Assembly (NCBI RefSeq): GCF_029024305.1
Contig: NZ_CP118974.1
Coordinates: 620,001-684,000, forward strand
Origin: Mammaliicoccus vitulinus
Lineage (GTDB): Bacteria > Bacillota > Bacilli > Staphylococcales > Staphylococcaceae
Length of the DNA stretch: 64,000 nt
Reading direction: 5' to 3'
The position numbers were made by a program, and so were the translations under genes. The notes below the pieces were generated by a model. The model was not told the DNA's origin and ran no database searches. It was given only the letters and a program-made list of their open reading frames with translations. Below are positions 1-9,447 of the stretch, piece by piece (the stretch's first letter is position 1; every line of letters starts with the position of its first letter).

Positions 1-35
1 TATATAAATGTGAGTCTAACGAGAGAAGTGATAAA

Positions 36-947
36 GTGACAGAAAAATTTATAATGATTATACTATTAATTGCTTTAGGTTACGTACTAAAGAAGCTGAA
101 ATTCTTTAAAGCTTCTGATGGTAATGTACTTGCAACACTTGTGTTAAATGTTACTTTGCCTTCATTAGTAATAGTAAACTTAAATGGATCAGATTTAGAT
201 TTATCTTTAGGTTGGTTACCTATTTTGATGCTTATATATGGAATTACCGCGAAACTTTTAATTATTTGGTTATTTAAGAAAAATTATAATAATCAAATAC
301 GAGGTACTGTCGGTATGATGGCAGCATCTGTAAACATTGGATTATTTGCATATCCACTGGTAGCGCAAATTTGGCCAGAAAATGGATTGTTGTATTTCGG
401 TATGTTAGATATAGGTACTGCAATTATTATGTTCGGTGTAACATACTTTGTAGGAAGTTATTTCAATGATGGTGGAGATCAATTTGACTTCAAACGAATG
501 GGCTTAAATTTATTAAAAACAGTTCCACTTATGACATATATGTTGATGTTTGTATTAAATATAATGAGTATTAAAATACCAGGAAAAGCTATAGATTTCT
601 TTGAAGTAATCGCTAATGCAAATATGCCTCTTTCTATGATATTACTCGGACTATTTTTGAATTTTAAAATAGAAAAAGCATACTTACCAATTGTTGTTAA
701 ATATTTATTATTTCATTATGGTTTTGGGTTATTAATGGGTATACTCGTTCATTTCTTTTTACCAGTAGATGATCCAATGATTAAAACAACATTATTAATT
801 GGTTGGTTATTGCCTATAGGTGTTTCTGTATTATCCTATGCCATTACATTTAAATATAAGACCCTGCCAATAGTGGGAATGGCAACGAATCTTAGTATTG
901 TCATTTCTATCGTCATATTATATGTGTATCAATTTTTCTTTGTTTAA
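36..947 (+). CDS. AEC-family (auxin efflux carrier-like) permease
   Basis: A 303-residue, almost entirely hydrophobic protein with about ten predicted membrane segments. The composition and length fit the AEC / membrane-transport family, whose bacterial members export or exchange small organic acids such as malate. The N-terminal pattern (a first helix, then a lysine-rich loop, then a helix ending in a VTLPS-type motif near residue 40) is typical. The substrate cannot be read from sequence. The start is GTG, preceded by a purine-rich GAGAG stretch. The gene stands alone on this strand and is followed by a hairpin at 993-1031. Confidence 0.8.
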   Translation: MTEKFIMIILLIALGYVLKKLKFFKASDGNVLATLVLNVTLPSLVIVNLNGSDLDLSLGWLPILMLIYGITAKLLIIWLFKKNYNNQIRGTVGMMAASVNIGLFAYPLVAQIWPENGLLYFGMLDIGTAIIMFGVTYFVGSYFNDGGDQFDFKRMGLNLLKTVPLMTYMLMFVLNIMSIKIPGKAIDFFEVIANANMPLSMILLGLFLNFKIEKAYLPIVVKYLLFHYGFGLLMGILVHFFLPVDDPMIKTTLLIGWLLPIGVSVLSYAITFKYKTLPIVGMATNLSIVISIVILYVYQFFFV

Positions 948-960
948 ATTAGGAAGAGCT

Positions 961-1066
961 TGGGATATAAATACCCATTCTCAAAATAAATGATCTCTTC
1001 ATTAGGTAATAGCCTAGTGAAGAGATTTTTTGCTATTTATCAAGTGGAGCCTGACATGATAAATTC
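961..1066. repeat. Composite intergenic repeat, copy 1 (F arm + type I hairpin + mini-palindrome)
   Basis: Three modules that recur elsewhere in the window are fused here. The arm at 962-990 (GGGATATAAATACCC...) recurs at 46701-46730, and inverted at 40562-40600 and 60652-60684. The hairpin at 993-1031 (ATCTCTTC...GAAGAGAT with a TTAGG/GCCTA inner stem and a T-run) recurs at 40516-40565, 46731-46771 and 57701-57742. The mini-palindrome at 1034-1066 has ends TTTATCA and TGATAAA and recurs at 37132, 48502 and 48543. The hairpin probably also terminates the upstream permease gene. Confidence 0.8.
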
Positions 1067-1101
1067 AAGGCCAAATCGCACGAAGACTCAAAAGATAAAT
1101 T

Positions 1102-1151
1102 AAAAAGAGCGCAAATTCTTCGGAAATAAGAATTTGCGCTCTTTTATTTTT
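1102..1151. terminator. Bidirectional rho-independent terminator between the AEC gene and gdh
   Basis: A long stem, AAAAGAGCGCAAATTCTT paired with AAGAATTTGCGCTCTTTT, encloses a short loop and has an A-run on the left and a T-run on the right. It can therefore work on both strands and end transcription of the convergent gdh gene. Confidence 0.85.
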
Positions 1152-1165
1152 GCTAATTTATAATA

Positions 1166-1951
1166 TTAACCTTTACCGCCCATAAATGCAGGGTAGTTTG
1201 TCATTCCGCCGTCAACATAAAGTGTTGTACCGTGAATGTAACTTGCTTGTTCTGAAGCTAGGAATACATTGATATTAGCTACTTGATCCGCTTCACCAAT
1301 TTCATTTAATGGAATCATTTCTAACGTTTCTTCTCTAGTTGCTGGGTCTGAGAATTTTTCGCGTGTATGTTCTGTAACAATTGCACCTGGAGAAATGTTA
1401 TTGATTCTAATACCATTTTTACCATATTCCATAGACATTGTTTCCATCATCAATTTTAATCCGCCTTTACTTGCAGCATAATTGACGTAGTTTGGCCATG
1501 GTATAACGTCATGGACACTTGCAGTATTGATGATTTGACCTTTAATGTCATGTTCTAAGTAATAATTAATAACTTCTCTACTTCCGATGAATGCACCAGT
1601 TAAGTTGATATCAATTACTTTAGACCATTCTGCTAAGCTCATTTCATGAGTTGGGATTGGTTTCTCGAAACCTGCGTTATTGATTAGAACATCAATACGT
1701 CCGAATTTTTCATGTGTTTGTTGGATTAAGTTCTTGATGTCTTCTTCTATTGATACGTCTGCTTTAATTGCGATTGCATCTGAACCAGCATCTTTAATAG
1801 TTTGAACAACTTTTTCAGCTTCTTCAACGTGATCAAGATAACCAATCACAACTTTAGAACCTTCTTTACCAAAACGTTCAGAAGTTGCTTTACCAATACC
1901 ACTGTTACCACCAGTGATTATAACAACTTTATCTTTTAAATCTTCATACAT
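1166..1951 (-). CDS. gdh: Glucose 1-dehydrogenase, SDR family
   Basis: Classical short-chain dehydrogenase of 261 residues, the exact size of Bacillus Gdh, oxidising beta-D-glucose to gluconolactone with NAD(P). Visible motifs are the glycine-rich cofactor loop TGGNSGIG near residue 14, NNAG near residue 90, and the catalytic pair YAASK near residue 158. The ATG at 1951 is preferred because AGGAGTG lies eight bases upstream; an in-frame GTG at 1960 sits inside that ribosome-binding site. It follows glcU on the same strand with a 29-base gap, so uptake and oxidation of glucose are probably co-transcribed. Confidence 0.92.
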   Translation of the reverse strand: MYEDLKDKVVIITGGNSGIGKATSERFGKEGSKVVIGYLDHVEEAEKVVQTIKDAGSDAIAIKADVSIEEDIKNLIQQTHEKFGRIDVLINNAGFEKPIPTHEMSLAEWSKVIDINLTGAFIGSREVINYYLEHDIKGQIINTASVHDVIPWPNYVNYAASKGGLKLMMETMSMEYGKNGIRINNISPGAIVTEHTREKFSDPATREETLEMIPLNEIGEADQVANINVFLASEQASYIHGTTLYVDGGMTNYPAFMGGKG

Positions 1952-1980
1952 ATTAAACACTCCTATATTTTTAATTAAAT

Positions 1981-2838
1981 CTAACCTTTAGCTGCACCAA
2001 TAATGAATGCTGCTAATATAATTAACACGATACCTATCCAGATAAATGTCATCTGACGTTTTGATTTTTGTTCTCCTAATAAGTAAATTCCACCTAATGT
2101 AGATACGATTACTAACATTTGAGAGAATGAGAAACTTGTTCCGACACCAACTTTTGGCTGTGAAATGAATAAGAACATATTACCTAATGCCCATACGATA
2201 CCTGGTAATAAGTTAAATGTCGTATATTTCACTGTAGGTTTATGTTTGAATGATAAAACAATACCACCAATTACCATACCTATTGATTGAGGGAATAGGG
2301 CATCCCATCCTTCAACTCCGAAGACTTGACCGATTACGACATATACAACATAACCAACTGTTGATAGAAGTAAAAGTGGAATGGCTTTAGCAAGTTTCTT
2401 AGTATTACCACTATTTCCAGCACCTTTTTTCTGTACAGAAGTAAAGATAACACCGATTATTAATAATGCTAAACCAGATAATCCAAGTGCTACTTGAGTA
2501 CCAGTAGACCATTCTCCTAAGAATGCAGCACTAAATAATGTTGTTCCAAGTAATTGTAGACCTGTTGAAATAGGCATTGTAATTGAAACGCCGACTAATT
2601 CAACACTTCTAAGTTGAAATCCTTGTCCTAATGCCCAGAAAGCACCAGAAACCATACCGATGATGATTGTAGTTGATGTGAAGTGAACATCACCGAAGAC
2701 AAATAGGCATAATCCAATGATGAATGCGCCGATAGTTGTACCTAATATTTGGTTATAAGGACCTCCACCAACTTTTACATTGATTAATACTACGCTCCCC
2801 CAGAACAATGCTGGTAGCAGAGCTATAAGATATTCCAT
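1981..2838 (-). CDS. glcU: Glucose uptake protein GlcU
   Basis: A 285-residue membrane protein with ten predicted helices, matching the GRP (glucose/ribose porter) transporter family. The N-terminal [20 protein letters not shown] stretch is very characteristic of staphylococcal and Bacillus GlcU. It imports non-phosphorylated glucose, which the neighbouring dehydrogenase can oxidise. An in-frame GTG lies two codons upstream of the ATG at 2838; neither has a strong Shine-Dalgarno, so the start is tentative. Confidence 0.9.
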   Translation of the reverse strand: MEYLIALLPALFWGSVVLINVKVGGGPYNQILGTTIGAFIIGLCLFVFGDVHFTSTTIIIGMVSGAFWALGQGFQLRSVELVGVSITMPISTGLQLLGTTLFSAAFLGEWSTGTQVALGLSGLALLIIGVIFTSVQKKGAGNSGNTKKLAKAIPLLLLSTVGYVVYVVIGQVFGVEGWDALFPQSIGMVIGGIVLSFKHKPTVKYTTFNLLPGIVWALGNMFLFISQPKVGVGTSFSFSQMLVIVSTLGGIYLLGEQKSKRQMTFIWIGIVLIILAAFIIGAAKG

Positions 2839-2888
2839 ACACACGACTCGCTTTCTTTATTTATTTGTATTTTAAACAGTACCCGTGT

Positions 2889-2918
2889 ATTATACGTGTG
2901 AAACAAATTAGTTGTAAA
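2889..2918 (-). promoter_or_regulatory. Candidate sigma-A promoter of glcU-gdh
   Basis: On the minus strand TTTACA (2918-2913) is followed, 18 bases on, by a perfect TATAAT (2894-2889). It lies about 50 bases upstream of glcU. It is supported only by motif match and position. Confidence 0.5.
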
Positions 2919-2959
2919 CCATATAGCTCAAAGTATATGTAAATAAACGTAATTTTACA

Positions 2960-2987
2960 ACAAAAAAACAGTACATGTGTACTGTTT
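2960..2987 (-). terminator. Terminator of the GNAT gene
   Basis: A perfect 10-bp stem, AAACAGTACA / TGTACTGTTT (2966-2975 and 2978-2987), with a run of T on the minus strand. It overlaps the stop codon of the acetyltransferase gene transcribed leftward. Confidence 0.75.
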
Positions 2988-3852
2988 AAAAAGTTCTTAC
3001 ATATTTGAAGTGGTGCGTCTCATTAACAATTTTGAAGCCGACTTTTTCATAAAGCAACTGTATTTGTTCATGTTTTTTACTATCGACATAAATTCTTACT
3101 GTTTCCACATCATCATGATTAAATGCTTTCGTTGTTGCAAAGTGTATCATCTGAAAAGCGATGCCTTGTTTTCTATAATCATGGTGAGAGGCTAAGTTAG
3201 GTATAGTTGCTAATTTTTTAGGTGTATCTATAGATAGGTAGATATATCCTTTAACAAGCCCTTCAGCTATATATAAATATAAAGCATGATTTTCTCCAAG
3301 AGATTGAATGATATCATCTGAACTAATGTCACTATGTTTAAAACTATTTGAATGTAACTTATCAAATGAATAGTAATAAGGTTTACTAAAAGGCGTCATT
3401 TGATGTTGTTGATCTATTGGAAGTGGTGGTTGTTGAATTTCTAATGTGTACTGTGTTTCGACATATCCAGCATGCAGTCTTTTTAGTTTACTATTATTCA
3501 AAATATGATCTTTATGTAGTGATATATGGCAATATTTAATGTCAGGATGGTTATTTAATAATGTGTCCCATGTTTCTTTTAAAGCAGTTAAATATTCTTC
3601 ACTTGTATTATTTACGATTGGTCCCCATACATTGACAGACTCAGCATCAATTTTTTCGAATCCTAAAATACCAATAATATGATTATCGTCTTCAATGTAA
3701 TAGAAAGATTGGTCATTAAATTTATTCATTAATGCTGACTTTATATCTTCTAATGTTGTAGGTATATACTCGACATAGTTACTGTTTTGAAGATTTTTTT
3801 CGTATAAATAAGAGGCTATAGGCTCGATTTGCTTAAGTGGCAGTATTTGCAT
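2986..3852 (-). CDS. GNAT-family N-acetyltransferase (probable tandem-domain)
   Basis: A 288-residue cytoplasmic protein. The C-terminal half shows the GNAT acetyl-CoA loop pattern (HDYRKQGIAFQMI, near residues 225-237) followed by a V-R-I-Y-V strand and a YEKVGF motif typical of GCN5-type enzymes. The N-terminal half resembles a second, degenerate GNAT fold. The substrate is unknown. The ATG at 3852 is chosen because AAAGGAGTG lies eight bases upstream; an in-frame ATG at 3876 lacks a ribosome site. It is divergent from topB. Confidence 0.72.
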   Translation of the reverse strand: MQILPLKQIEPIASYLYEKNLQNSNYVEYIPTTLEDIKSALMNKFNDQSFYYIEDDNHIIGILGFEKIDAESVNVWGPIVNNTSEEYLTALKETWDTLLNNHPDIKYCHISLHKDHILNNSKLKRLHAGYVETQYTLEIQQPPLPIDQQHQMTPFSKPYYYSFDKLHSNSFKHSDISSDDIIQSLGENHALYLYIAEGLVKGYIYLSIDTPKKLATIPNLASHHDYRKQGIAFQMIHFATTKAFNHDDVETVRIYVDSKKHEQIQLLYEKVGFKIVNETHHFKYVRTF

Positions 3853-3994
3853 GACAGTCACTCCTTTAATATTCATCGATTATTATATTCTATTATACAA
3901 TTTAATGAAACTTTATAAAAGTTTTTGATAACTTTAGAACAGTATTTATTCGTGTTATAATGATACGAATGTAAAAAAGAATGGGTGAAATAAT

Positions 3995-6130
3995 ATGAAA
4001 GCATTAGTTCTTGCGGAAAAACCTTCAGTCGGTCGTGACATAGCCAAAGCATTAGGTGTTCATGATCAGAAGAAAGGTTATTTTGAGAATAAACAATATA
4101 TCGTAACATGGGCATTAGGACATCTTGTAACAAATGCCACACCAGAAGAATATGATAAAAAGTTCAAAGAATGGGATTTAAATGTATTGCCGATCATACC
4201 GGAATATATGAAACATGTCGTTATTAAGAAGACGAGAAGTCAATTTAATACAGTTCAACATTTAATGAAGCGAGATGATGTGAACTCGATTATCATTGCG
4301 ACAGATGCCGGTAGAGAAGGAGAGCTTGTAGCAAGATTAATTATCGAGCGAGCTAAAGTTAAAAAGCCTTTAAAACGTTTATGGATCAGTTCGGTTACTG
4401 AGAAAGCAATTAAAACAGGTTTTCAAAATTTAAAGCCTGGAGAAGCATATAACAATTTGTATCAAGCTGCACTATGTAGAAGTGAAGCAGACTGGATTGT
4501 TGGTATCAATGCGACGAGAGCTTTAACGACGAAATATGACGCGCAATTGTCATGTGGTAGAGTTCAAACACCAACATTGAATCTAGTACAAATGAGACAA
4601 AATGAAATACAATCGTTTAAACCGAAAGAATACTATCAAATGAATATCGATATAGATGGTTACAAATTTAATTGGATTCATCAAAATGGAGATAAAACAT
4701 TTGATTCAGAATTAATAGAACAAATTAAAGAAAAAGTTCAGAATAATATTGGAACGATTCATAAAGTTTACAAGAAAAAGAAAACGAAATACCCACAGAA
4801 GTTATATGACTTAACAAGTCTACAGCAAACTGCATATCAACGTTATAAAATGAGTGCGAAAGAAACGTTAAATACAATGCAGTCATTATATGAACAACAT
4901 AAAGTATTAACGTATCCGAGAACAGATTCAAATTATCTTACGGATGATATGGTTTCTTCATTAAAAGAAAGAGTTTCTTCACTAAGTGCAACATCACTAA
5001 AATCATATGCAGTTCCATTACTAAAACAACAAATTAAAGCAGGTAAGCATTTCATAGATAATAATAAGGTGTCAGATCACCATGCAATTGTTCCAACTGA
5101 AGTAAGACCTAACATGGATCAATTATCACCAAGAGAAGAAAAAATTTATATGATCGTAGCTGAAAGATTTTTAGAAGTGTTATTACCACCATATCAATAT
5201 GAAGAAACAACTGTAGAATTAACATGTGAAGGTGAGAAGTTTAAGCTTGTTCAAGAAGTAGCAACTGAATTAGGGTTTAAAGCTATTCATCAAGAAAAAG
5301 CGATTGTTAAAGAATTACCTTTCAAAGAACAACAACAACTAAAAATACAAAAAGTAAACATTTCTACTAAAGATACAGAACCACCTGCATACTTTAATGA
5401 AGGAACGTTGCTTAAAGCGATGGAATCACCACAATTGTTCTTTAAACTTAAAGATAAAAAAATGGCACAAACATTAAATGAAACAGGTGGAATTGGTACT
5501 GTAGCAACGAGAGCGGATATCATTGAAAAGTTATATAGTTCTAATGTGATAGAAGCGATTCAAGGTAAAATTAAAATTACACCTAAAGGTAAGCAGTTAT
5601 TGAATTTAGCACCTGAGCAACTAACTTCTCCTGAACTTACAGCAAATTGGGAAATGAAATTAAACCAAATTGAAAAAGGACAGTATTCTAAAGGAACGTT
5701 CATGAAAGAGATGAGAGACTTTACGAGAGAAATCATTGCAGACATTAAAAATAGCGAAGACAAATTCAAACATGATAATATAACGACAACTGAGTGCCCA
5801 ACTTGTGGTAAATTCATGCTTAAAGTCAAAACTAAAAATGGTCAAATGCTTGTATGTCAGGATCCTACTTGTAAGACTAAAAAGAACCAACAAAGACAAA
5901 CAAACGCTAGATGTCCAAATTGTAAGAAAAAATTAACGCTATATGGTACAGGTAAAAAAGCAACTTACCGTTGTGTATGTGGTCATACGGAAACACAAGA
6001 ACATATGGATGAAAGACTTAAAAACAGAAAAACTGGTAAGATAGGCAAAAAAGAAATGAAACAATATATGAAGAATGATGAAGTAGAAAACAATCCATTT
6101 AAAGATGCGTTAAAAGATTTGAAATTATAA
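3995..6130 (+). CDS. topB: DNA topoisomerase III
   Basis: A 711-residue type IA topoisomerase that relaxes and decatenates DNA. It begins with the Toprim core ([15 protein letters not shown] at 7-21 and DAGREGE at 104-110) and has the active-site tyrosine in YPRTDS (307-312). The C-terminus adds cysteine pairs that look like zinc ribbons (CPTCGK near 598 and CPNCKK near 644). Full length. The position upstream of the S10 cluster matches other staphylococci. Confidence 0.96.
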   Translation: MKALVLAEKPSVGRDIAKALGVHDQKKGYFENKQYIVTWALGHLVTNATPEEYDKKFKEWDLNVLPIIPEYMKHVVIKKTRSQFNTVQHLMKRDDVNSIIIATDAGREGELVARLIIERAKVKKPLKRLWISSVTEKAIKTGFQNLKPGEAYNNLYQAALCRSEADWIVGINATRALTTKYDAQLSCGRVQTPTLNLVQMRQNEIQSFKPKEYYQMNIDIDGYKFNWIHQNGDKTFDSELIEQIKEKVQNNIGTIHKVYKKKKTKYPQKLYDLTSLQQTAYQRYKMSAKETLNTMQSLYEQHKVLTYPRTDSNYLTDDMVSSLKERVSSLSATSLKSYAVPLLKQQIKAGKHFIDNNKVSDHHAIVPTEVRPNMDQLSPREEKIYMIVAERFLEVLLPPYQYEETTVELTCEGEKFKLVQEVATELGFKAIHQEKAIVKELPFKEQQQLKIQKVNISTKDTEPPAYFNEGTLLKAMESPQLFFKLKDKKMAQTLNETGGIGTVATRADIIEKLYSSNVIEAIQGKIKITPKGKQLLNLAPEQLTSPELTANWEMKLNQIEKGQYSKGTFMKEMRDFTREIIADIKNSEDKFKHDNITTTECPTCGKFMLKVKTKNGQMLVCQDPTCKTKKNQQRQTNARCPNCKKKLTLYGTGKKATYRCVCGHTETQEHMDERLKNRKTGKIGKKEMKQYMKNDEVENNPFKDALKDLKL

Positions 6131-6137
6131 CATCATA

Positions 6138-6176
6138 AAAGCGCTAGTACTTAAGTTGAAAGTACTGGTGCTTTTT
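6138..6176 (+). terminator. Terminator after topB
   Basis: An imperfect stem, AAAGCGCTAGTACTT paired with AAAGTACTGGTGCTTT, followed by a T-run, begins eight bases after the topB stop codon. Confidence 0.75.
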
Positions 6177-6235
6177 GTTACATAGTGATCATAGTTCGCT
6201 TGAAATCACATCACTGCAATAAAGGTATGTGTCAA

Positions 6236-6279
6236 TAACACGAACGAAAATAAAATAGCTTTATTAAATGTTCGTGATA
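6236..6279 (+). promoter_or_regulatory. Candidate tandem inverted PurR boxes upstream of pbuG
   Basis: CGAAC at 6241-6245 and its inverse GTTCG at 6270-6274 are separated by 24 A/T-rich bases and embedded in the extended inverted sequence CACGAAC...GTTCGTG. Two inverted CGAAC-centred boxes at about this spacing are the known layout of Bacillus/Staphylococcus PurR operators, and pbuG belongs to that regulon in Bacillus. The flanks deviate from the PurBox consensus by at least one base. Confidence 0.55.
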
Positions 6280-6282
6280 GTA

Positions 6283-6311
6283 TTGATTTTTAATGTGCTG
6301 AGTAATACAAT
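6283..6311 (+). promoter_or_regulatory. pbuG promoter
   Basis: TTGATT (6283-6288), a 17-base spacer, then TACAAT (6306-6311), just downstream of the candidate PurR boxes and 34 bases before the pbuG start. Confidence 0.6.
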
Positions 6312-6344
6312 GTACAGTGTTGAAATTAAAAAAGGAGTCATACT

Positions 6345-7679
6345 ATGAAACGTTACTTTAAGTTTGATGAATTGGGAACTAATTATAAAAGAGAGATATT
6401 GGGTGGTTTAACAACTTTCCTGTCAATGGCCTATATATTAGCCGTTAACCCATCTATGTTAAGTTTAGCAAGTGTAGAAAATGTACCTGATTCAATGAGA
6501 ATGGATCAAGGGGCAGTATTTGTTGCTACTGCTTTAGCGGCGTTAGTCGGTTGTTTATTCATGGGTATTATTGCCAAATATCCGATAGCTTTGGCACCAG
6601 GTATGGGATTAAATGCATTTTTTGCCTTTACAGTAGTATTAACAATGGGTATTCCTTGGCAAACTGGTTTAACAGGTGTGTTATTCTCAGGATTGATATT
6701 TGCATTATTAACGATGAGTGGTTTACGGGAAGTTATTATAAATGCAATACCATTTGAATTGAAAATGGCTGTATCAGCGGGTATTGGATTATTTATTACT
6801 TTTGTAGGCTTGCAAGGAGCGGGAATCGTTAAAAAAGAAGAATCTACGTTAGTTACACTAGGGTCTATACATAACCCAGAAGTATTACTCGCAGTATTTG
6901 GTATTATTATTACAATTATATTGATGGCTAAAAAATTACCAGGTGCAATATTTATAGGTATGGTATTAACAGCTGTAGCAGGTTTAATTACAGGATTAAT
7001 CGCAATGCCTGATAGTGTTGTAGGAAAAATGCCAAGTGTTGCGCCAACATTTGGAGCAGCTTTCGAAGCGTTTGGTGATTTATCAACAATATTTAATGTA
7101 CAATTCTTAATTGTCGTTTTAACATTCTTATTTATAGACTTCTTTGATACAGCAGGTACATTAGTTGCAGTTGCAAACCAAGCTGGATTAATGAAAGATA
7201 ATAAATTACCTAGAGCTGGGAAAGCATTATTCGCAGATTCATTAGCTACAATAGTAGGTGCTATATTTGGTACTTCTACTACAACGAGTTATATTGAATC
7301 AAGTGCAGGTGTAGCAGTAGGCGCAAGAACTGGTTTTGCGAGTGTTGTAACTGGTATGTGTTTCTTAGCAGCTTTATTGTTCTCACCTTTAATGGGAGTC
7401 GTTACAAGTGCAGTAACGGCACCAGCGTTAGTTATTGTTGGTGTTCTTATGGTAAGTAACTTAGGCAGAATTGATTGGCAAAAATTTGAGATAGCAGTTC
7501 CAGCTTTCTTAACAATGATCATGATGCCATTAACATATTCAATAGCTACAGGTATTGCATGTGGATTTATTTTCTATCCTATTACAATGATAGTAGCAAA
7601 GAGACATAAAGAAATTCATCCTATAATGTATGGTTTATTCTTTGTGTTCATCGCATATTTTGTATTTGTACATGCTTAA
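6345..7679 (+). CDS. pbuG: Hypoxanthine/guanine permease, NCS2 family
   Basis: A 444-residue membrane permease of the AzgA-like NCS2 branch. Diagnostic stretches are GGLTTFLSMAYILAVNP near residue 20, APGMGLNAFFAF near residue 85, and DFFDTAGTLVAVANQAG near residue 264, which carries the conserved acidic substrate site. It imports hypoxanthine and guanine for salvage. AAAGGAG precedes the ATG. No purine riboswitch is visible; the upstream inverted CGAAC boxes suggest PurR control instead. Confidence 0.9.
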   Translation: MKRYFKFDELGTNYKREILGGLTTFLSMAYILAVNPSMLSLASVENVPDSMRMDQGAVFVATALAALVGCLFMGIIAKYPIALAPGMGLNAFFAFTVVLTMGIPWQTGLTGVLFSGLIFALLTMSGLREVIINAIPFELKMAVSAGIGLFITFVGLQGAGIVKKEESTLVTLGSIHNPEVLLAVFGIIITIILMAKKLPGAIFIGMVLTAVAGLITGLIAMPDSVVGKMPSVAPTFGAAFEAFGDLSTIFNVQFLIVVLTFLFIDFFDTAGTLVAVANQAGLMKDNKLPRAGKALFADSLATIVGAIFGTSTTTSYIESSAGVAVGARTGFASVVTGMCFLAALLFSPLMGVVTSAVTAPALVIVGVLMVSNLGRIDWQKFEIAVPAFLTMIMMPLTYSIATGIACGFIFYPITMIVAKRHKEIHPIMYGLFFVFIAYFVFVHA

Positions 7680-7684
7680 ATAAC

Positions 7685-7714
7685 AAAACGCCACGTGAAA
7701 TCACGTGGCGTTTT
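7685..7714. terminator. Bidirectional terminator between pbuG and the convergent small gene
   Basis: A perfect 14-bp stem, AAAACGCCACGTGA / TCACGTGGCGTTTT, with a two-base loop. A and T runs flank both sides and it sits between two convergent genes. Confidence 0.9.
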
Positions 7715-7730
7715 GTTTTATATATAGAGA

Positions 7731-8099
7731 TTAACTTTTATATGTCGTCTTGTAATATTTAGATGGTACATATACTGGCGCTATTATAATAGTAAATAAG
7801 AATATAATCATTAGAACGACCATTACAATATGTAGTAACCAACCAATAATTGGAATGATTGCAACAAAACTAGCTATTAACCCTATAAGTGGAATGACAA
7901 AAATGACTTTTACAGAGTTCTGGTTATCTATTAATAGAATGAGAGTAGCAATAAAATATAATGTACCATTAAGTACTAAAGCATTATAGCCTGTTGAAAG
8001 TACAATGCCACCACCTAGAAATGGTGTTGCTAATAAAAATTCAGATATCACTAATATAATAGAAAGAACAAGTAACACAGACTTAATTCCTCTTTTCAT
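7731..8099 (-). CDS. Small integral membrane protein of unknown function
   Basis: A 122-residue protein with four predicted transmembrane helices and a short basic tail (YKTTYKS). No motif ties it to a known function; it resembles the many small DUF-type membrane proteins of Firmicutes. GGTGGTGAAATC precedes the ATG at 8099. It is transcribed toward pbuG and shares its terminator. Confidence 0.65.
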   Translation of the reverse strand: MKRGIKSVLLVLSIILVISEFLLATPFLGGGIVLSTGYNALVLNGTLYFIATLILLIDNQNSVKVIFVIPLIGLIASFVAIIPIIGWLLHIVMVVLMIIFLFTIIIAPVYVPSKYYKTTYKS

Positions 8100-8175
8100 G
8101 ATTTCACCACCTGTTAAAAATTGCTTGTTATATTATAACATTTAGATTACAAATTATCTAATTAAATATTATCTA

Positions 8176-8204
8176 TTGAAATGAGAAGTAATATTCGTTA
8201 TAAT
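8176..8204 (+). promoter_or_regulatory. Promoter of the S10-spc-alpha operon
   Basis: TTGAAA (8176-8181), a 17-base spacer and a perfect TATAAT (8199-8204). It is the only strong sigma-A match between the membrane-protein gene and rpsJ, giving a leader of about 200 nt. Confidence 0.8.
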
Positions 8205-8284
8205 ACTTTGGTATGTGTTAGATGGATTTAGAAAAAATATTTGATTATCTATTGCTAAATAGTCAATAATCATGTATCATATCT

Positions 8285-8400
8285 AATGTTGGACTTTAAA
8301 AAGCGATGAAGCGAGAGGTTACTGACACACCAGGCCGCTTTGCCATGGCGATGTGTAAGAGAGTTTTCGTGGAGAAGTCTATCACTATAAAGTAGACGAA
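8285..8400 (+). ncRNA. Structured 5' leader of the S10 operon
   Basis: The leader contains a hairpin built from ACACACCAGGCC and GGCGATGTGT (about 8325-8356) around a GCTTTGCCAT loop. A second stem, GTCTA/TAGAC (8377-8397), lies just before the AAGGAGG of rpsJ. The non-coding, GC-richer stretch stands out from the AT-rich surroundings. A role in autogenous control by a ribosomal protein is an inference from position only. Confidence 0.5.
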
Positions 8401-8415
8401 CAAGGAGGGAAAATT

Positions 8416-8724
8416 ATGGCAAAACAAAAAATTCGTATCCGTTTAAAAGCGTATGATCACCGCATGATTGATCAATCAGCAGAGAAAATTGTTGAAACAG
8501 CTAAACGTTCAGGAGCACAAGTGTCTGGCCCGATTCCATTACCAACTGAGAAATCAATTTATACTGTAATCCGTGCCGTTCATAAATATAAAGACTCACG
8601 TGAACAATTCGAACAACGTACGCATAAACGTTTAATCGACATTCTTAACCCTACACCTAAAACAGTTGATGCTCTTATGGGCTTAAACTTACCATCTGGT
8701 GTAGACATCGAAATCAAATTATAA
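8416..8724 (+). CDS. rpsJ: 30S ribosomal protein S10
   Basis: 102 residues, full length. It binds 16S rRNA in the small-subunit head and also serves as the NusE antitermination partner of NusB. The conserved start [15 protein letters not shown] and the LPTEK loop identify it. First gene of the long ribosomal operon, with a strong AAGGAGG site upstream and a leader of about 200 nt. Confidence 0.98.
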   Translation: MAKQKIRIRLKAYDHRMIDQSAEKIVETAKRSGAQVSGPIPLPTEKSIYTVIRAVHKYKDSREQFEQRTHKRLIDILNPTPKTVDALMGLNLPSGVDIEIKL

Positions 8725-8755
8725 TTCATTAAAATAACAGGAGGTGCGACTTTCG

Positions 8756-9418
8756 ATGACCAAAGGAATCTTAGGAAGAAAAATTGGAATGACTCAAGTA
8801 TTCGCAGAAAACGGTGAATTAATACCGGTAACTGTAGTAGAAGCTAGTCAAAACGTAGTATTACAAACTAAAACTGAAGAAGTAGACGGCTACAACGCTG
8901 TTCAAATCGGTTTTGAAGACAAAAAAGCATATAAAAAAGATCGTAAATCTAATAAATATGCAACTAAAGCTGCTGAAGGACATGCTAAAAAAGCAGGCTC
9001 AGCACCTAAGCGCTTCACTCGTGAATTCAGAAACGTTGACGTTTCAGCATACGAGGCAGGTCAAGAAGTCACTGTAGATACTTTCCAAGCAGGAGACATT
9101 ATTGATGCAACAGGCGTTTCTAAAGGTAAAGGTTTCCAAGGCTCAATTAAACGTCACGGTTTCTCACGTGGACCAATGAGTCACGGTTCTCGTTACCATA
9201 GAGGTTCTGGTTCAATGGGTATGGCTTCAGATGCTTCTAAAGTATTTAAAGGTAAAGAATTACCAGGCCGCATGGGTGGAAATACAGTTACAATGCAAAA
9301 CTTAGAAGTAGTTAAAGTTGATGCAGAACATAACGTAATTTTAGTTAAAGGTAACGTACCAGGCCCTAAAAAAGGTTTAGTAAAACTTACAACTTCAATA
9401 AAACAAGGTAATAAATAA
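8756..9418 (+). CDS. rplC: 50S ribosomal protein L3
   Basis: 220 residues, the usual bacterial length, beginning [13 protein letters not shown] after the first residues. It is an early-assembly 23S rRNA-binding protein whose long loop ([17 protein letters not shown], near residues 137-153) reaches toward the peptidyl-transferase centre. The ATG at 8756 is chosen over an in-frame GTG at 8744 because GGAGGTG lies just upstream of the ATG and overlaps the GTG. Confidence 0.98.
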   Translation: MTKGILGRKIGMTQVFAENGELIPVTVVEASQNVVLQTKTEEVDGYNAVQIGFEDKKAYKKDRKSNKYATKAAEGHAKKAGSAPKRFTREFRNVDVSAYEAGQEVTVDTFQAGDIIDATGVSKGKGFQGSIKRHGFSRGPMSHGSRYHRGSGSMGMASDASKVFKGKELPGRMGGNTVTMQNLEVVKVDAEHNVILVKGNVPGPKKGLVKLTTSIKQGNK

Positions 9419-9447
9419 TTATTAATGTGAAAGGAGGAAACAACATT

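Noticed and set aside
3873-4142. An 89-codon minus-strand frame overlapping the start of topB
   Set aside because: It overlaps the conserved Toprim start of topB and the topB promoter, without a ribosome site.
6180-6344. Purine riboswitch before pbuG
   Set aside because: The conserved purine-aptamer loop sequences are not present; inverted CGAAC boxes and a promoter fill the region instead.
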